This document shows positions 1 through 9,587 of a stretch of 64,000 bases of DNA, in pieces. The DNA is from Firmicutes bacterium UBA3930 (GTDB taxonomy: Bacteria > Bacillota > Clostridia > Caldicoprobacterales > Caldicoprobacteraceae). The notes under the pieces are model-generated. The model saw nothing but the letters and a program-made list of their open reading frames with translations. It was not told the origin of the DNA and did not search any database. The translations under genes were made by a program, and so were the position numbers. The number at the start of each line of letters is the position of its first letter. Position 1 is the stretch's first letter. The DNA lies in the NCBI GenBank assembly GCA_002385885.1, contig DGEI01000027.1:3307-67306 (forward strand), given 5' to 3'.

Positions 1-18
1 CATAATGCAGCAATAAAC

Positions 19-47
19 AAAAAATAGCCGGAATCCCGGCTATTTTT
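19..47 (-). terminator. Intrinsic terminator downstream of glyS
   Basis: A 9-bp perfect stem (23-31 with 36-44, sequence AATAGCCGG) closes a 4-base loop. It is flanked by A-runs on one side and T-runs on the other, so it can work in both directions. Read on the minus strand it lies just after the glyS stop codon. Confidence 0.8.
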
Positions 48-55
48 TGCTGCCA

Positions 56-1447
56 TTAAAAGTATGTTTTTTCTTCCAGATAATCCTCAATATCATCTAT
101 CTTCAGGCGTATCTGATCCATAGTATCCCTGTCCCGTACGGTAACCGTATTGTCTTCCAGTGTATCAAAATCGATTGTTATACAGTATGGAGTCCCGATC
201 TCGTCCTGGCGCCTGTATCGCCTGCCAATGCTGCCGGTTTCGTCATAATCCACCATAAATTTCTTCAGCAGCTGCGTATAAAGCTGTTCGGCCGGTTCCC
301 GAAGCTTCTTCATAAGAGGCAGTACTGCAACCTTATAGGGTGCCAGGGCGGGATGCAGCTTTAATACCACTCTGGTTTCCCCGTTGTCCAACTGCTCTTC
401 GTTGTAAGCATCGCAAAGGAAGGCCAGCAATATTCGGTCGGTTCCAACTGAGGGCTCTACACAGTATGGTATATATTGCTCGTTGGTCACCGGATCAAGG
501 TAGTTGAAATTCTCGCCTGAATGTTCTGCATGCTGTTTCAAGTCAAAATCAGTCCTGTTGGCTATGCCCCATACCTCGCCCCATCCAAAGGGAAACATGT
601 ATTCAATATCAGTTGTAGCAGTGCTGTAGTGGGACAGCTCTTCAGGGGAGTGATCCCTCATACGGATATTGTTTTCGTTCATCCCCAGGCTTAACAACCA
701 GTTCTTACAGAAGTCTTTCCAGTATTTAAACCATTCCATGTCTTCTCCCGGTTTGCAGAAGAATTCCAATTCCATTTGCTCAAATTCCCGGGTTCGGAAA
801 ATAAAATTGCCCGGGGTTATCTCGTTGCGGAATGCTTTGCCTATTTGTCCGATCCCAAAAGGGATTTTCTTTCGTGAAGTCCTGAGAACATTTCTGAAGT
901 TTACAAATATTCCCTGAGCTGTTTCCGGCCTTAGGTACAATTCCGCTTTTGAATCCTCGGTAACTCCCTGAAAGGTCTTGAACATCAGGTTGAAATGACG
1001 AATAGATGTAAAATTGTGTTTGCCGCATTCCGGGCATGGAATTTTATTGCTGTTTATGAATTCAAGCATTTGCTCATTGTCCCATCCTGTTACCGATGAG
1101 TTTTGATAATTGTTTGCTGACATGTAATCTTCAATCATGTTATCCGCCCTGAAGCGGGCTTTACATTCACGGCAGTCGATAAGAGGATCATTGAACCTGT
1201 CCAGATGGCCTGATGCTATCCAGGTGCGGGGATTCATAAGAAGGGCAGCGTCAATACCAACATTGTATGGATTTTCCTGGATAAATTTTTTCCACCAGGC
1301 CTTTTTTATGTTATTTTTAAACTCGACACCCAATGGGCCGTAATCCCAGGTGTTAGCCAAACCGCCGTATATTTCAGAACCGGGGTAAATAAAACCTCGG
1401 TTTTTACATAAAGCTACTATCTTATCCATTTTATCCTGAACTGCCAC
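56..1447 (-). CDS. glyS: Glycyl-tRNA synthetase (dimeric, single-chain class II type)
   Basis: Charges tRNA-Gly with glycine in the cytosol. The 463-residue product has the length and class II motifs of the alpha2 glycyl enzymes: an N-terminal [12 protein letters not shown] segment, a Cys pair (CPECGKH) in the insertion, [12 protein letters not shown], the motif 2 region [11 protein letters not shown], and the motif 3 region [10 protein letters not shown] near the C-terminus. The open frame reaches further upstream, but a GTG at 1447 sits seven bases after GGAGGAGG and gives the usual N-terminus ([11 protein letters not shown]), so I place the start there. The gene is monocistronic, with a promoter at 1509-1537 and a terminator at 19-47. 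I saw no T-box leader in front of it. Confidence 0.95.
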   Translation of the reverse strand: MAVQDKMDKIVALCKNRGFIYPGSEIYGGLANTWDYGPLGVEFKNNIKKAWWKKFIQENPYNVGIDAALLMNPRTWIASGHLDRFNDPLIDCRECKARFRADNMIEDYMSANNYQNSSVTGWDNEQMLEFINSNKIPCPECGKHNFTSIRHFNLMFKTFQGVTEDSKAELYLRPETAQGIFVNFRNVLRTSRKKIPFGIGQIGKAFRNEITPGNFIFRTREFEQMELEFFCKPGEDMEWFKYWKDFCKNWLLSLGMNENNIRMRDHSPEELSHYSTATTDIEYMFPFGWGEVWGIANRTDFDLKQHAEHSGENFNYLDPVTNEQYIPYCVEPSVGTDRILLAFLCDAYNEEQLDNGETRVVLKLHPALAPYKVAVLPLMKKLREPAEQLYTQLLKKFMVDYDETGSIGRRYRRQDEIGTPYCITIDFDTLEDNTVTVRDRDTMDQIRLKIDDIEDYLEEKTYF

Positions 1448-1508
1448 GAAAAAACCTCCTCCGTTTTGAACCACTATAATTGTTTGAAGCCTTTCTTATA
1501 ATATCAAA

Positions 1509-1537
1509 ATAATATCATACAATGGAAAGTGTTGCAA
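1509..1537 (-). promoter_or_regulatory. Candidate sigma-A promoter of glyS
   Basis: On the minus strand TTGCAA (1532-1537) and TATTAT (1509-1514) are separated by 17 bases. They lie about 60 bases upstream of the glyS start. Assigned from consensus match only. Confidence 0.55.
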
Positions 1538-1706
1538 CAAAGGAATTTATTGAATAAAGAGTGTAAACGGTATGGATATACGGATACATAGGATTCATAT
1601 TTTTGGATTAGCAAGTAATAATAATTAATATGCTAAATTCCGGGTAATATGAAACTTAGCGAAGTTATTAACCGTCTTAAGTATTAAAGCTTAGTCAGGT
1701 GATAGG

Positions 1707-2252
1707 GTGAAGAATATGATGGCAAAGGCTAAAGTGATCGCTGTGATCCTGGTGTGTCTGCTGATGGGGTGTTCTGGCAAGGCGGTTATTCCCTTGTCAA
1801 ACATCACTTATGACTCTTCGGACACCAATAAAATCATATATATAGAAGATATCGGTGATTCCAAACCGGTTTTTGAACTGTATGGAAGTGGATTTATCAG
1901 AAGAAGAGCAAATGTATTTCATGAAGAAATGGAAAGCGGTTATCTCAGCAAAAAGCAGGTTAAACAGCTCCTTAATCACATCATAAACAAACAGCGCATC
2001 GGAGATCTGGCATCCGGTTATCCGGAAAGTGTAATCCCGGGGATTGAAATGTATCCTAATCCTGAGTTATTATTGGAGGTGAGGATAAACGGGTTCCACA
2101 AACAACTCCGGTTCGTCTACAGTAATGTCAGTGATGAGCTGGAGTATTTCAGAGATGAGGAGCGCATTGATGAAGAGACTTTTAATGAATTGGACAAATT
2201 ACGAGCCATATTCAGGTTTTTAATGAAGTACAATATTAGCAAGGAAGGATGA
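1707..2252 (+). CDS. Putative lipoprotein of unknown function
   Basis: A 181-residue protein that begins with a short basic stretch and a hydrophobic segment ending in a lipobox (LLMGC, Cys at about residue 22), so it is probably exported and lipid-anchored on the outer face of the membrane. The rest is polar and charged with no motif I recognise. The start is a GTG preceded by AGGTGA at 1697-1702. Its stop overlaps the next gene start in an ATGA (2249-2252), so it is translationally coupled to the gamma-glutamyltransferase and may serve the same process, for instance peptide or glutathione handling. That link is inference from position only. Confidence 0.75.
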   Translation: MKNMMAKAKVIAVILVCLLMGCSGKAVIPLSNITYDSSDTNKIIYIEDIGDSKPVFELYGSGFIRRRANVFHEEMESGYLSKKQVKQLLNHIINKQRIGDLASGYPESVIPGIEMYPNPELLLEVRINGFHKQLRFVYSNVSDELEYFRDEERIDEETFNELDKLRAIFRFLMKYNISKEG

Positions 2253-3970
2253 GTTGCGTGAAAACGTTAAAACCAGCAGTTTATGGAAGAAGAGGTGTAT
2301 TGGCAACGGGGCATTTTCTGGCAACCTCAGCCGGGTTAAAGATGTTTGCAAAGGGAGGCAACGCAATCGATGCTGGAGTGGCAGCCGGATTTGCCCTGGC
2401 AGTGCTTAAACCTCACCAGAACGGTTTGGGAGGAGAATGCCCAATTCTGATTTTCAACCCAAAAGACGGACAAGTTACTGCCATTAGCGGGCAAGGGACA
2501 GCTCCTCGAAAGGCTTCAATAGAATGGTTCAGGAATAACGGTGTAAATATGATCCCCGGGGACGGATTCCTGGGAGCAACCGTGCCGGGTGCTGTTGGCG
2601 CCTATGCAACAGCCTTATTAAAATATGGAAGGCTTACACTTAAGGATGTACTGGAACCTGCCCTTGGATTGGCAGAGCACGGTTTTCCCGTGTATGGAGC
2701 CCTTCATAGTACACTTGCATCATTGAAAGATAAGTTCGTAAATGAATGGCCTACTTCAGCCGAAGTTTTCACACCCGGAGGAAGGGTCCCGGAAATTGGA
2801 GAGATACTGAGACAGCCCGGTATTGCACGGACGTTTAAGCTAATGATAGATGCTGAGAAAAATTCCAACGGTAACAGGGAAGCAGCCATCAGATGTGCTG
2901 TCGACTGCTTCTACAGGGGGGAAATAGCCGATCGAATACTTGAATTTTGTCGAAATAATCCGATTAAAGATGCAACCGGGAAAAGCCACACTACACTGCT
3001 CACAAAAGAAGACTTTGATACATATGAGACCAGGCTCGAATCCCCGGTGTATACAGATTACAGGAATTACAGGGTTTATAAGTGCGGGCCCTGGACCCAG
3101 GGGCCGGTATTTCTGCAGCAGTTGAAGCTGCTGGAAGGTTTTGATCTTAAAGGTATGGGTCATAATTCTGCAGAGTATATTCATACGGTAGTCGAATGTT
3201 CCAAACTGGCTTTTGCTGACAGGGACAGGTATTACGGTGATCCTGATTATGCAGATGTTCCTTTGGCTCTGTTGTTATCTGAAAATTATAATGAACAGCA
3301 AAGGGCTAAAATTGATCCGGCTAAAGCAAACAACTTTACTCCCCACAGCTATTATGAGGATAGCAGCGATGTATCATATAAAGGGGATACAACCCATCTT
3401 GACGTGATTGATGATGAAGGATTTATGATGTCAGCCACACCCAGCGGAGGATGGATTCCTTCATCACCGGTTATTCCGTATATAGGATTCCCTCTGGGTA
3501 CCAGGGCCCAGATGTTTAACCTAAATCCAAACCATCCCAACTGCCTTGCACCTGGGAAAAGGCCCAGGACAACCCTTACGCCGTCACTGGCATTTAAGGA
3601 TGGTAAACCATGGATGGTATTTGGCACTCCTGGCGGCGATATGCAGGATCAGTGGACACTGCAGTTCTTTTTGAACATAGCGGAATTTGGCATGGGTATG
3701 CAGGAAGCCGTAGAAGCGCCCACTTTCCATACAACACACTTTGCAAATTCCTTTTATCCTCATGAAATAGGTGATGGTACCGTATATGTTGAAGAGGGAA
3801 TAGATCTGGCTGTTTTGTATGAGCTCCAGGAGAAGGGACATAAACTACACCTGAACGGGTCTAATTCTAACGGTGAGGTTTGCGGTGTCAGGAATAATTT
3901 TGACAACGGGCTTATCGAAGGAGCGGCATCTCCTAAAGAAGAAGGCAATGCCTATGCAATGGGATGGTAA
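2249..3970 (+). CDS. ggt: Gamma-glutamyltransferase / gamma-glutamyl hydrolase family protein
   Basis: Member of the Ntn-hydrolase gamma-glutamyltranspeptidase family, which cleaves or transfers gamma-glutamyl groups from peptides such as glutathione. The N-terminal part has the family block GNAIDAGVAAGFALAV. The autoprocessing site and nucleophilic Thr are in GDTTHLDVID (about residues 380-390), followed by the small-subunit signatures RPRTTLTPSLAF and FGTPGGDMQDQ. Length (573 residues) is normal. No signal peptide is visible, so unlike many family members it is probably cytoplasmic, closer to the GGT-like acylase or YwrD branch. It forms a two-gene unit with the upstream lipoprotein (ATGA overlap). 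Substrate is not predictable from sequence. Confidence 0.88.
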   Translation: MSCVKTLKPAVYGRRGVLATGHFLATSAGLKMFAKGGNAIDAGVAAGFALAVLKPHQNGLGGECPILIFNPKDGQVTAISGQGTAPRKASIEWFRNNGVNMIPGDGFLGATVPGAVGAYATALLKYGRLTLKDVLEPALGLAEHGFPVYGALHSTLASLKDKFVNEWPTSAEVFTPGGRVPEIGEILRQPGIARTFKLMIDAEKNSNGNREAAIRCAVDCFYRGEIADRILEFCRNNPIKDATGKSHTTLLTKEDFDTYETRLESPVYTDYRNYRVYKCGPWTQGPVFLQQLKLLEGFDLKGMGHNSAEYIHTVVECSKLAFADRDRYYGDPDYADVPLALLLSENYNEQQRAKIDPAKANNFTPHSYYEDSSDVSYKGDTTHLDVIDDEGFMMSATPSGGWIPSSPVIPYIGFPLGTRAQMFNLNPNHPNCLAPGKRPRTTLTPSLAFKDGKPWMVFGTPGGDMQDQWTLQFFLNIAEFGMGMQEAVEAPTFHTTHFANSFYPHEIGDGTVYVEEGIDLAVLYELQEKGHKLHLNGSNSNGEVCGVRNNFDNGLIEGAASPKEEGNAYAMGW

Positions 3971-4353
3971 TAAATACAAAAAATAATGCTGTCTGCATGC
4001 TATTGATAATAAAAACTAGTAAAAAAGCCCTGTTTTTCAACAATTCCCGGATGACAATAAACACCATATTGTGAGTATTTATTTCCACCCATATAGCATA
4101 CAGCCTCCTTTGATTGATATTAACAGTAATAGTATGCAGCCTATCGCAAAAAATATATCCGGGCATTTTATTGATAGAAATATTTTTTGCTCCAACTTCG
4201 TGACAGCAGTATTATGAAACAGCGAAAAGGACATGATGGAATGAAAAATAATTGATGTATGAAAATTGAAATAAAGACTGTTTACTTGAAGAATGGTGAT
4301 AACAATTAGAAAAGGGTTTTTATCAGTTTGGAAACTATTAAAAAGGCTTATTC
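3971..4353. other. Intergenic region, nothing recognised
   Basis: AT-rich space between the convergent ggt and HPr genes. I found no convincing hairpin terminator, promoter pair, RNA gene or coding remnant. A 77-codon minus-strand frame that overlaps the end of ggt has no recognisable features. Confidence 0.5.
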
Positions 4354-4626
4354 CTAATAGACATCCTCCAAAAAGTTGTTGTCAATAATTTTTGTGATTC
4401 CGAACATTGCTTCTACTTCGTCCGGTCCTACAATTTGAATTTTAAATTTACATCCTCTGTTAATCCCCAGCGCCAGGATGGATAGTAAACTTTTCCCGTT
4501 TCCTATCTTTCCGTCTTTTATTATATAAACATCTGATTTGTAACTGTTTGCGACTTTTGTAAATGTAGCAGCGGGACGGGCATGAAGGCCGGCTTCATTG
4601 TCAATAATAAAATCTTTTTCAACCAT
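4354..4626 (-). CDS. ptsH: HPr-family phosphocarrier protein
   Basis: A 90-residue HPr-like protein. The phosphorylatable histidine lies in the canonical GLHARPA motif (about residue 15). The regulatory serine region is present as NGKSLLSILALGI, where HPr kinase would modify the Ser. In the family, HPr shuttles phosphate from enzyme I to PTS sugar permeases and also signals carbon state. Retention of the His makes true HPr more likely than a Crh-type paralogue. The C-terminal tail (FLEDVY) is somewhat divergent. The start has AAGGAGA nine bases upstream. It stands alone, with no ptsI next to it. Confidence 0.88.
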   Translation of the reverse strand: MVEKDFIIDNEAGLHARPAATFTKVANSYKSDVYIIKDGKIGNGKSLLSILALGINRGCKFKIQIVGPDEVEAMFGITKIIDNNFLEDVY

Positions 4627-4751
4627 CAGCTTCTCTTCTCCTTGTGTATTTAATTGTTGACAACGGCTATTTTTAAATGCTAAATCATTATTGTCTTATA
4701 TTTTACTGCATTTTTGTATAAAATACGACGCTTTATCAATACTTTTTACAT

Positions 4752-4792
4752 TCTAAAACACGCAACCCCTTGATCTGACAAGGGGTTGCGTT
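4752..4792 (-). terminator. Intrinsic terminator downstream of trpB2
   Basis: A 12-bp stem (4760-4771 with 4780-4791, ACGCAACCCCTT) with an 8-base loop is followed on the minus strand by GTTTTAG. It sits just after the stop codon of the trpB2 gene and insulates HPr from read-through. Confidence 0.85.
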
Positions 4793-4800
4793 TGCAGCAA

Positions 4801-6174
4801 TTATTCTATTACAGGGAGGCATTTTAAGCCTTCTTTGAGCATTTCATCGGTATACTCTATATCCTCAAGATGATTATTAAAGTAAGCTTCATAGGCTGTG
4901 AGATCAAAATGCCCATGCCCGCTTAAGCAAAACAAAATAGCCTTTGCCTCGCCTGATTCCCTGCACCTCACAGCTTCATCAATAGCTGCTTTAATGGCAT
5001 GTGCCGATTCAGGCGCCGGAAGTATTCCTTCGGCCCTGGCAAATTTAATGGCGCTTTCAAATACAGCCTTTTGAAAAACAGCCCGGGCTTCAATCAATCC
5101 ATCATTATATAATTGGCTTACCAGTGCCGAATCGCCGTGATAGCGAAGCCCGCCGGCGTGAATACCCGGTGGGACAAATCCATGCCCCAATGTATACATC
5201 GATACGATTGGCGCCATTCTGGCCGTATCGCCGTAATCATATGCAAAAACACCTTTGGTCAATGTGGGACAGGCTGCCGGTTCTACTGCAATAGCCTGAA
5301 CTTTTGCCCCGTTTCTTATCTTATCCATCAGAAAGGGAAAACTAATGCCGGCAAAATTACTTCCGCCGCCGCAGCACCCGATGATTATATCGGGATACTC
5401 ATCGATCTTTTCCATTTGAAGTTTTGCTTCCTGGCCGATTATAGTCTGGTGAAGTATTACATGGTTTAGAACGCTTCCAAGAGCATAGTTGGTATCATCA
5501 TGGGTGGCTGCGTCTTCAACGGCTTCGCTTATAGCTATGCCCAGGCTTCCCAATGAATCGGGGTTTTCAGCCAGTGTCCTTCTGCCGGCCTCGGTGTTTT
5601 GGCTGGGGCTGGGTATAACGGTAGCGCCGTAAGTTTCCATCAGCATCTTCCGGTAAGGCTTTTGCTGATAGCTGACCTTAACCATGTACACAGTACATTC
5701 CAGATCAAACATGCTTGCTGCAATACTTAATGCTGAACCCCACTGTCCGGCTCCGGTCTCGGTTGCCAGTCTTCTTACTCCCGATATCTTGTTATAGTAT
5801 ACCTGGGGGATGGCAGTGTTTAATTTATGGCTGCCCGAGGGTGTCACACCTTCATACTTATAATAGATCCTTGCGGGGGTATCCAGTTCCTGCTCCAGGC
5901 GGTACGCCCTGCATAGGGGGGACGGCCTGAAGGATTTGTACAATTCCTGAACTTCTTCAGGGATATCAATAAATCGTTCTGTAGTGACTTCCTGAAGGAT
6001 CAAATCTTTAGGAAATATGGATGAAAGATCGTCAGGTGTAACGGGTTTCTTGGTTGCCGGATTCAATGCCGGCTTTAAAGGTGTGGGCAGATCAGCCTGA
6101 ATGTTGTACCAACTGGTCGGAAGCTCCTGTTCAGATAAGTATACTCTGTAGGGAACTCTTCTCTTCTCTCTCAT
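4801..6174 (-). CDS. trpB: TrpB2-type tryptophan synthase beta-like PLP enzyme
   Basis: Fold-type II PLP enzyme of the TrpB2 branch, which condenses indole with serine, or acts in related salvage. The PLP lysine lies in GSHKLNTA and the phosphate-binding glycines in [10 protein letters not shown]. The N-terminal extension (about 60 residues before the conserved core) and length (457 residues) are typical of TrpB2 rather than the shorter TrpB1. No trpA or other trp gene is adjacent, which also fits TrpB2, often encoded as an orphan. A longer frame runs to 6243, but GAGGAG lies about 11 bases before the ATG at 6174 and too close to the ATG at 6183, so 6174 is preferred. Confidence 0.88.
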   Translation of the reverse strand: MREKRRVPYRVYLSEQELPTSWYNIQADLPTPLKPALNPATKKPVTPDDLSSIFPKDLILQEVTTERFIDIPEEVQELYKSFRPSPLCRAYRLEQELDTPARIYYKYEGVTPSGSHKLNTAIPQVYYNKISGVRRLATETGAGQWGSALSIAASMFDLECTVYMVKVSYQQKPYRKMLMETYGATVIPSPSQNTEAGRRTLAENPDSLGSLGIAISEAVEDAATHDDTNYALGSVLNHVILHQTIIGQEAKLQMEKIDEYPDIIIGCCGGGSNFAGISFPFLMDKIRNGAKVQAIAVEPAACPTLTKGVFAYDYGDTARMAPIVSMYTLGHGFVPPGIHAGGLRYHGDSALVSQLYNDGLIEARAVFQKAVFESAIKFARAEGILPAPESAHAIKAAIDEAVRCRESGEAKAILFCLSGHGHFDLTAYEAYFNNHLEDIEYTDEMLKEGLKCLPVIE

Positions 6175-6340
6175 AATTCTCATCTCTCCTCTTATATAAT
6201 TTTTATTGTTTACCATTGTACACAAAAGAGGAGAAAAAAACAAGTATTATTTTGGCATTGTAAAGTGCAAAAAATGTTCTACCTCAATATAAAAAATGGA
6301 AATTATGGAAGCTCGTGCAAAAAAACTTGTGTAAAGAATT

Positions 6341-6370
6341 ATTATATGATATAATTTTAACAAATAACAA
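6341..6370 (-). promoter_or_regulatory. Candidate promoter for trpB2
   Basis: On the minus strand TTGTTA (6365-6370) and TATAAT (6341-6346) are separated by 18 bases. The -10 region is part of a small palindrome (ATTATATGATATAAT), so a TATAAT is also present on the plus strand toward the divergent regulator gene. Confidence 0.45.
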
Positions 6371-6600
6371 TATCAGATCAAACCTTAACAAAAGTCATAT
6401 TTATAATGAGTTCATGCAAGTCTTTTGGTTTTTTTATTAGTAAATGATGTTTCATTAAATATAAAATAAATACCGAACTCTGTCCGGGCAAAACGCTGTG
6501 GTGTATTATACGGGATATTTATCCGGTTGTATGCAATTGGAATTGAATTATTAATTTGCTGTTTTCATATTGTTCCATGAAAAAGAGAGTAGGCGAAATA
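6371..6600. other. Upstream region of the hydrogenase-type activator
   Basis: Part of the divergent spacer between trpB2 and the activator gene. It contains one half-site-like ATGCAATT (6531-6538) that matches the left arm of the palindromes at 9246 and 9399. I see no clear sigma-54 promoter or hairpin here. Confidence 0.4.
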
Positions 6601-9210
6601 ATGGTTAAGGGAATTATCAGGACAATTCCTGAGAAATGTGTGCAGTGTTATGCATGCGTACGCAATTGTCCTGTAAAGGCCGTGGCCATCCGGGACGGAA
6701 AGGCACAGATAATACAGGAAAGGTGCATTCACTGTGGGAACTGCGTTGATATTTGTTCCCAAAATGCAAAGGAGGTCTTAAACGGGACAGGCAACACACT
6801 GCATTTAATAGAGAAAGGAAATGCAATAGCCATAGTTGCACCCTCCTTTCCTGCGGCATTTAACGGCAGGGTGGGAAAGTTCCCATGCGCTCTCCGGAAG
6901 CTGGGCTTCGTACAGGTATGGGAAGTAGCGACAGGTGCAGAGCTTGTGGTGGAGGCGTGTAGATCTTTTCAATTTGGGGATCATCCATACATCAGTTCAT
7001 CCTGTCCGGCAGTTGTTAATCTGATAGAAAGGCACTACTCCCAGTTTGTGCCCTATCTCATTCCGGTAGTTTCACCCGCAATTGCAACTGCCAGGTTAAT
7101 AAGGCATTGTTATCCAAATGACAGCTTCAATATAGTATTTATTGGGCCATGTATTGCAAAGAAAGGAGAGATCCGTCAATCCTCTGTCAGTGGGGATATT
7201 CAGGAAGTCCTTACATATGCAGAACTTGACGAACTGCTTAAACTCAAAGGGATTGACTGGAACGGCTTAAATGAGGGATCTTTTGACGGGCCCCGGGCAT
7301 CCCTTGCATACTCCTTTCCAATATCCGGCGGACTTTTAAGGAATTTAAACCGTACCCAGGATATACTTCAGGAGGAATATGCAGTAATTGATGGTATGAA
7401 GAACTGGATGGATATTTTAGAGATACTTGAACATGAGAAGAACAGGGTACGCCTTATAGACGGATTGTTTTGCAATGGGTGTATTGATGGATTTGGCATG
7501 AAGGGAAGGGGGAATATTCTGGCGAGGAAGTCGTCTCTTCTTCAGTATATACGTTCAATCCCGCTTAAAGAACAGGCTGAAGGGAAGGCATGGCTGCTTA
7601 GTGCGGACGTTGACCTGGGCCGCCGTTTTAAAGAACTGAAGGTAACCCTCCCCCAGCCTGATGAGGGGGACATAATTGAAATACTTCAGAGGACCGGCAA
7701 GGCAAAGCCTGAAGATCAGATGAACTGCGGAGCATGCGGCTATCCATCATGCAGGGAAAAAGCAATTGCCGTATACCAGGGAATAGCAGAAGTGGAAATG
7801 TGCCTTCCTTATCTTTTGACTCAAAAAAGCCAACTGGTTGAATCCTTGGATAAAGAACTTGAAATGATCCGGGAACTTAAAAAAGAGCTGGATATCCTTA
7901 TTGATGCTTCCTATGATGGAATATGTATGACCGATAACCGTGGGAATATCCAAAGAGTAAACCGTACTTTTGAACAGTTTGTCGGTATTGATGAAGAAAA
8001 GCTTATAGGGCTGAATATGTCTTTCCTGGAAAAGGAGAACTTATTATTCCCTTCGGTTACTATGGCGGTGGTAAGAGCTAAAAAAGCCGTAACCTTTGTT
8101 CAAAGCCTGCATACCGGTAAGAAGATACTAGCCACCGGTAATCCTGTAATGGATGAAGATGGGAACATTGTGAGAATAATTGCCAATCTTCGTGATTTTG
8201 ATCTGATGCAGAAGATACGGGAAGAACTGGACAATGTTTACCATCCGTCTGTCATTGAAAAAATTGATAAGGATAATCCAATTATTGCATTGAGCCGGGA
8301 ATTTACCAGGATTTTGGAGATGGCTGCACGGGTGGCCGTGGCAGATTCGAATGTACTTATACTGGGTGAATCAGGAGTGGGAAAAGAGGTTATTGCCCGA
8401 TTTATTCATAAAAACAGTCCAAGGGCCAATGGCCCGTTCGTAAAGATAAACTGCAGCGCACTACCCGAATCCCTGATAGAATCCGAATTGTTCGGTTATG
8501 AAACCGGCGCTTTTACAGGAGCCAGTCCCAAAGGGAAACCCGGCTTATTTGAAGTTGCCCAGGGTGGAACTCTGCTTTTGGATGAAATGGGTGAACTGCC
8601 CCTTTCGCAGCAGGCCAAATTATTACAGGTAATTCAGGAAAAGCAGGCATTTCGTATAGGTGGTACCAAACCGCGGAAAATAGATGTTCGTATTCTGGCT
8701 GCCACCAACAGGGATTTGGCAGCTATGGTTAAGGAAGGAAATTTCCGTGCCGATCTGTTCTATAGATTGAATGTTATACCTATCCGTATTCCACCATTGA
8801 GAGAACGAAGGGATGATATTATACCTCTGATGTACTTTTTCCTGGAACGGTATAACAAGCGTTATAATAAAGAATGCAGAATGTCAAAAGAAGCAAAAGA
8901 GGTTTTTATGCAGTACTACTGGCCGGGGAACGTACGGGAGCTGGAAAATATGGTGGAACGGTTGGTTGTCATAGCACAGAAAAATATAATTGATGTTGAT
9001 GATTTGCCGCCTGTTATGAAAAAACCCTATGAACCCGAAGAAATACTTGTGCTTCGGGAGATACTGCCCCTTAAGCAGGTGCTGGAGGAAGCAGAAAGGC
9101 AGCTGCTCATGAAAGCCAGGAGCGTTTACAACAGCACATATAAGATGGCACAGGCCTTGGGTGTTAACCAATCAACAGTAGTGCGAAAGCTGAAAAAATA
9201 TTTCGATTAG
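6601..9210 (+). CDS. Sigma-54 activator with ferredoxin, [FeFe]-hydrogenase-like and PAS sensor domains
   Basis: An 869-residue multidomain regulator. Residues about 10-60 hold two [4Fe-4S] ferredoxin motifs (CVQCYACVRNC, CIHCGNCVDIC). About 75-370 form an [FeFe]-hydrogenase large-subunit-like domain with degenerate H-cluster loops: L1 SSSCPAV, L2 GPCIAKKGE, L3 FCNGCIDG. Near 374 is a Fe-S domain (CGACGYPSC). A PAS domain spans about 430-550. An AAA+ sigma-54 activator domain follows: Walker A GESGVGKE near 588, GAFTGA near 636, Walker B LLLDEMGE near 657. A Fis-type helix-turn-helix ends the protein (MAQALGVNQSTVVRKL). It should sense redox state or H2 and remodel sigma-54 RNA polymerase. 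Target by context: the adjacent hydrogenase operon. The ATG at 6601 gives the natural ferredoxin N-terminus; upstream in-frame starts lack a good ribosome site. Confidence 0.9.
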   Translation: MVKGIIRTIPEKCVQCYACVRNCPVKAVAIRDGKAQIIQERCIHCGNCVDICSQNAKEVLNGTGNTLHLIEKGNAIAIVAPSFPAAFNGRVGKFPCALRKLGFVQVWEVATGAELVVEACRSFQFGDHPYISSSCPAVVNLIERHYSQFVPYLIPVVSPAIATARLIRHCYPNDSFNIVFIGPCIAKKGEIRQSSVSGDIQEVLTYAELDELLKLKGIDWNGLNEGSFDGPRASLAYSFPISGGLLRNLNRTQDILQEEYAVIDGMKNWMDILEILEHEKNRVRLIDGLFCNGCIDGFGMKGRGNILARKSSLLQYIRSIPLKEQAEGKAWLLSADVDLGRRFKELKVTLPQPDEGDIIEILQRTGKAKPEDQMNCGACGYPSCREKAIAVYQGIAEVEMCLPYLLTQKSQLVESLDKELEMIRELKKELDILIDASYDGICMTDNRGNIQRVNRTFEQFVGIDEEKLIGLNMSFLEKENLLFPSVTMAVVRAKKAVTFVQSLHTGKKILATGNPVMDEDGNIVRIIANLRDFDLMQKIREELDNVYHPSVIEKIDKDNPIIALSREFTRILEMAARVAVADSNVLILGESGVGKEVIARFIHKNSPRANGPFVKINCSALPESLIESELFGYETGAFTGASPKGKPGLFEVAQGGTLLLDEMGELPLSQQAKLLQVIQEKQAFRIGGTKPRKIDVRILAATNRDLAAMVKEGNFRADLFYRLNVIPIRIPPLRERRDDIIPLMYFFLERYNKRYNKECRMSKEAKEVFMQYYWPGNVRELENMVERLVVIAQKNIIDVDDLPPVMKKPYEPEEILVLREILPLKQVLEEAERQLLMKARSVYNSTYKMAQALGVNQSTVVRKLKKYFD

Positions 9211-9232
9211 AATTCATCCGGTAGTATAATGC

Positions 9233-9275
9233 AAAAAGGCATAAATGATGCAATTATGCATCATTTATGCCTTTT
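9233..9275 (+). terminator. Terminator after the activator gene, containing a palindromic operator-like core
   Basis: A very long perfect stem (AAAGGCATAAATGATGCA paired with its complement, loop of about 4 bases) followed by TTTTAATTTTAT. It lies 25 bases after the activator stop. The apical part of the stem is also the palindrome repeated at 9399-9416. Confidence 0.75.
9246..9263. promoter_or_regulatory. Putative upstream activating site 1
   Basis: TGATGCAATTATGCATCA is a near-perfect palindrome. A second copy at 9399-9416 matches at 16 of 18 positions. This copy lies about 280 bases before the sigma-54 promoter, within enhancer range. Binding by the Fis-type domain of the neighbouring activator is inferred. 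Confidence 0.5.
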
Positions 9276-9398
9276 AATTTTATATGAGGATAGAAGGGTA
9301 TAATGACCCGGATATGGAATGGTTTCAGGCCATATAGGCTTTTTTTGCCGGTATGTACTGGCATTTTTATTGAAAAAAGCATTTCTTTCTTTGGTACA

Positions 9399-9416
9399 TA
9401 ATGCAATTCTGCATCA
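9399..9416. promoter_or_regulatory. Putative upstream activating site 2
   Basis: TAATGCAATTCTGCATCA repeats the palindrome at 9246-9263. It is centred about 120 bases upstream of the -24 element, a classic enhancer spacing for sigma-54 activators. Unlike copy 1 it is not part of a long hairpin, which argues that the motif itself is conserved. Confidence 0.55.
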
Positions 9417-9526
9417 AACCACCGGAAAGGTTATGTCTTTAGGTATGAAGCAGTTTTTTTATAATCCTGTAAACCCCTTGACAGAGCCAAAAAATTACTT
9501 ATGACATTTTTGTTGTCAAAAAAAAA

Positions 9527-9544
9527 TTGGCATGGTTTTTGCTG
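9527..9544 (+). promoter_or_regulatory. Sigma-54 (-24/-12) promoter of the hydrogenase operon
   Basis: TTGGCATGGTTTTTGCTG matches the sigma-54 consensus TGGCAC-N5-TTGCW, with GG (9529-9530) and GC (9541-9542) separated by exactly ten bases. It lies 44 bases before the first hydrogenase gene and immediately downstream of a sigma-54 activator gene. No competing sigma-A pair of similar quality is visible. Confidence 0.8.
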
Positions 9545-9587
9545 TTATATATTAGTAGAAGAATAAAGGAGGGCAGGTGTATAGCCA

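Noticed and set aside
6253..6273. A TTGGCATTGTAAAGTGCA sequence resembling a sigma-54 promoter upstream of the activator gene
   Set aside because: The GG-GC spacing is eleven bases rather than the required ten, and it lies more than 300 bases from the activator start.
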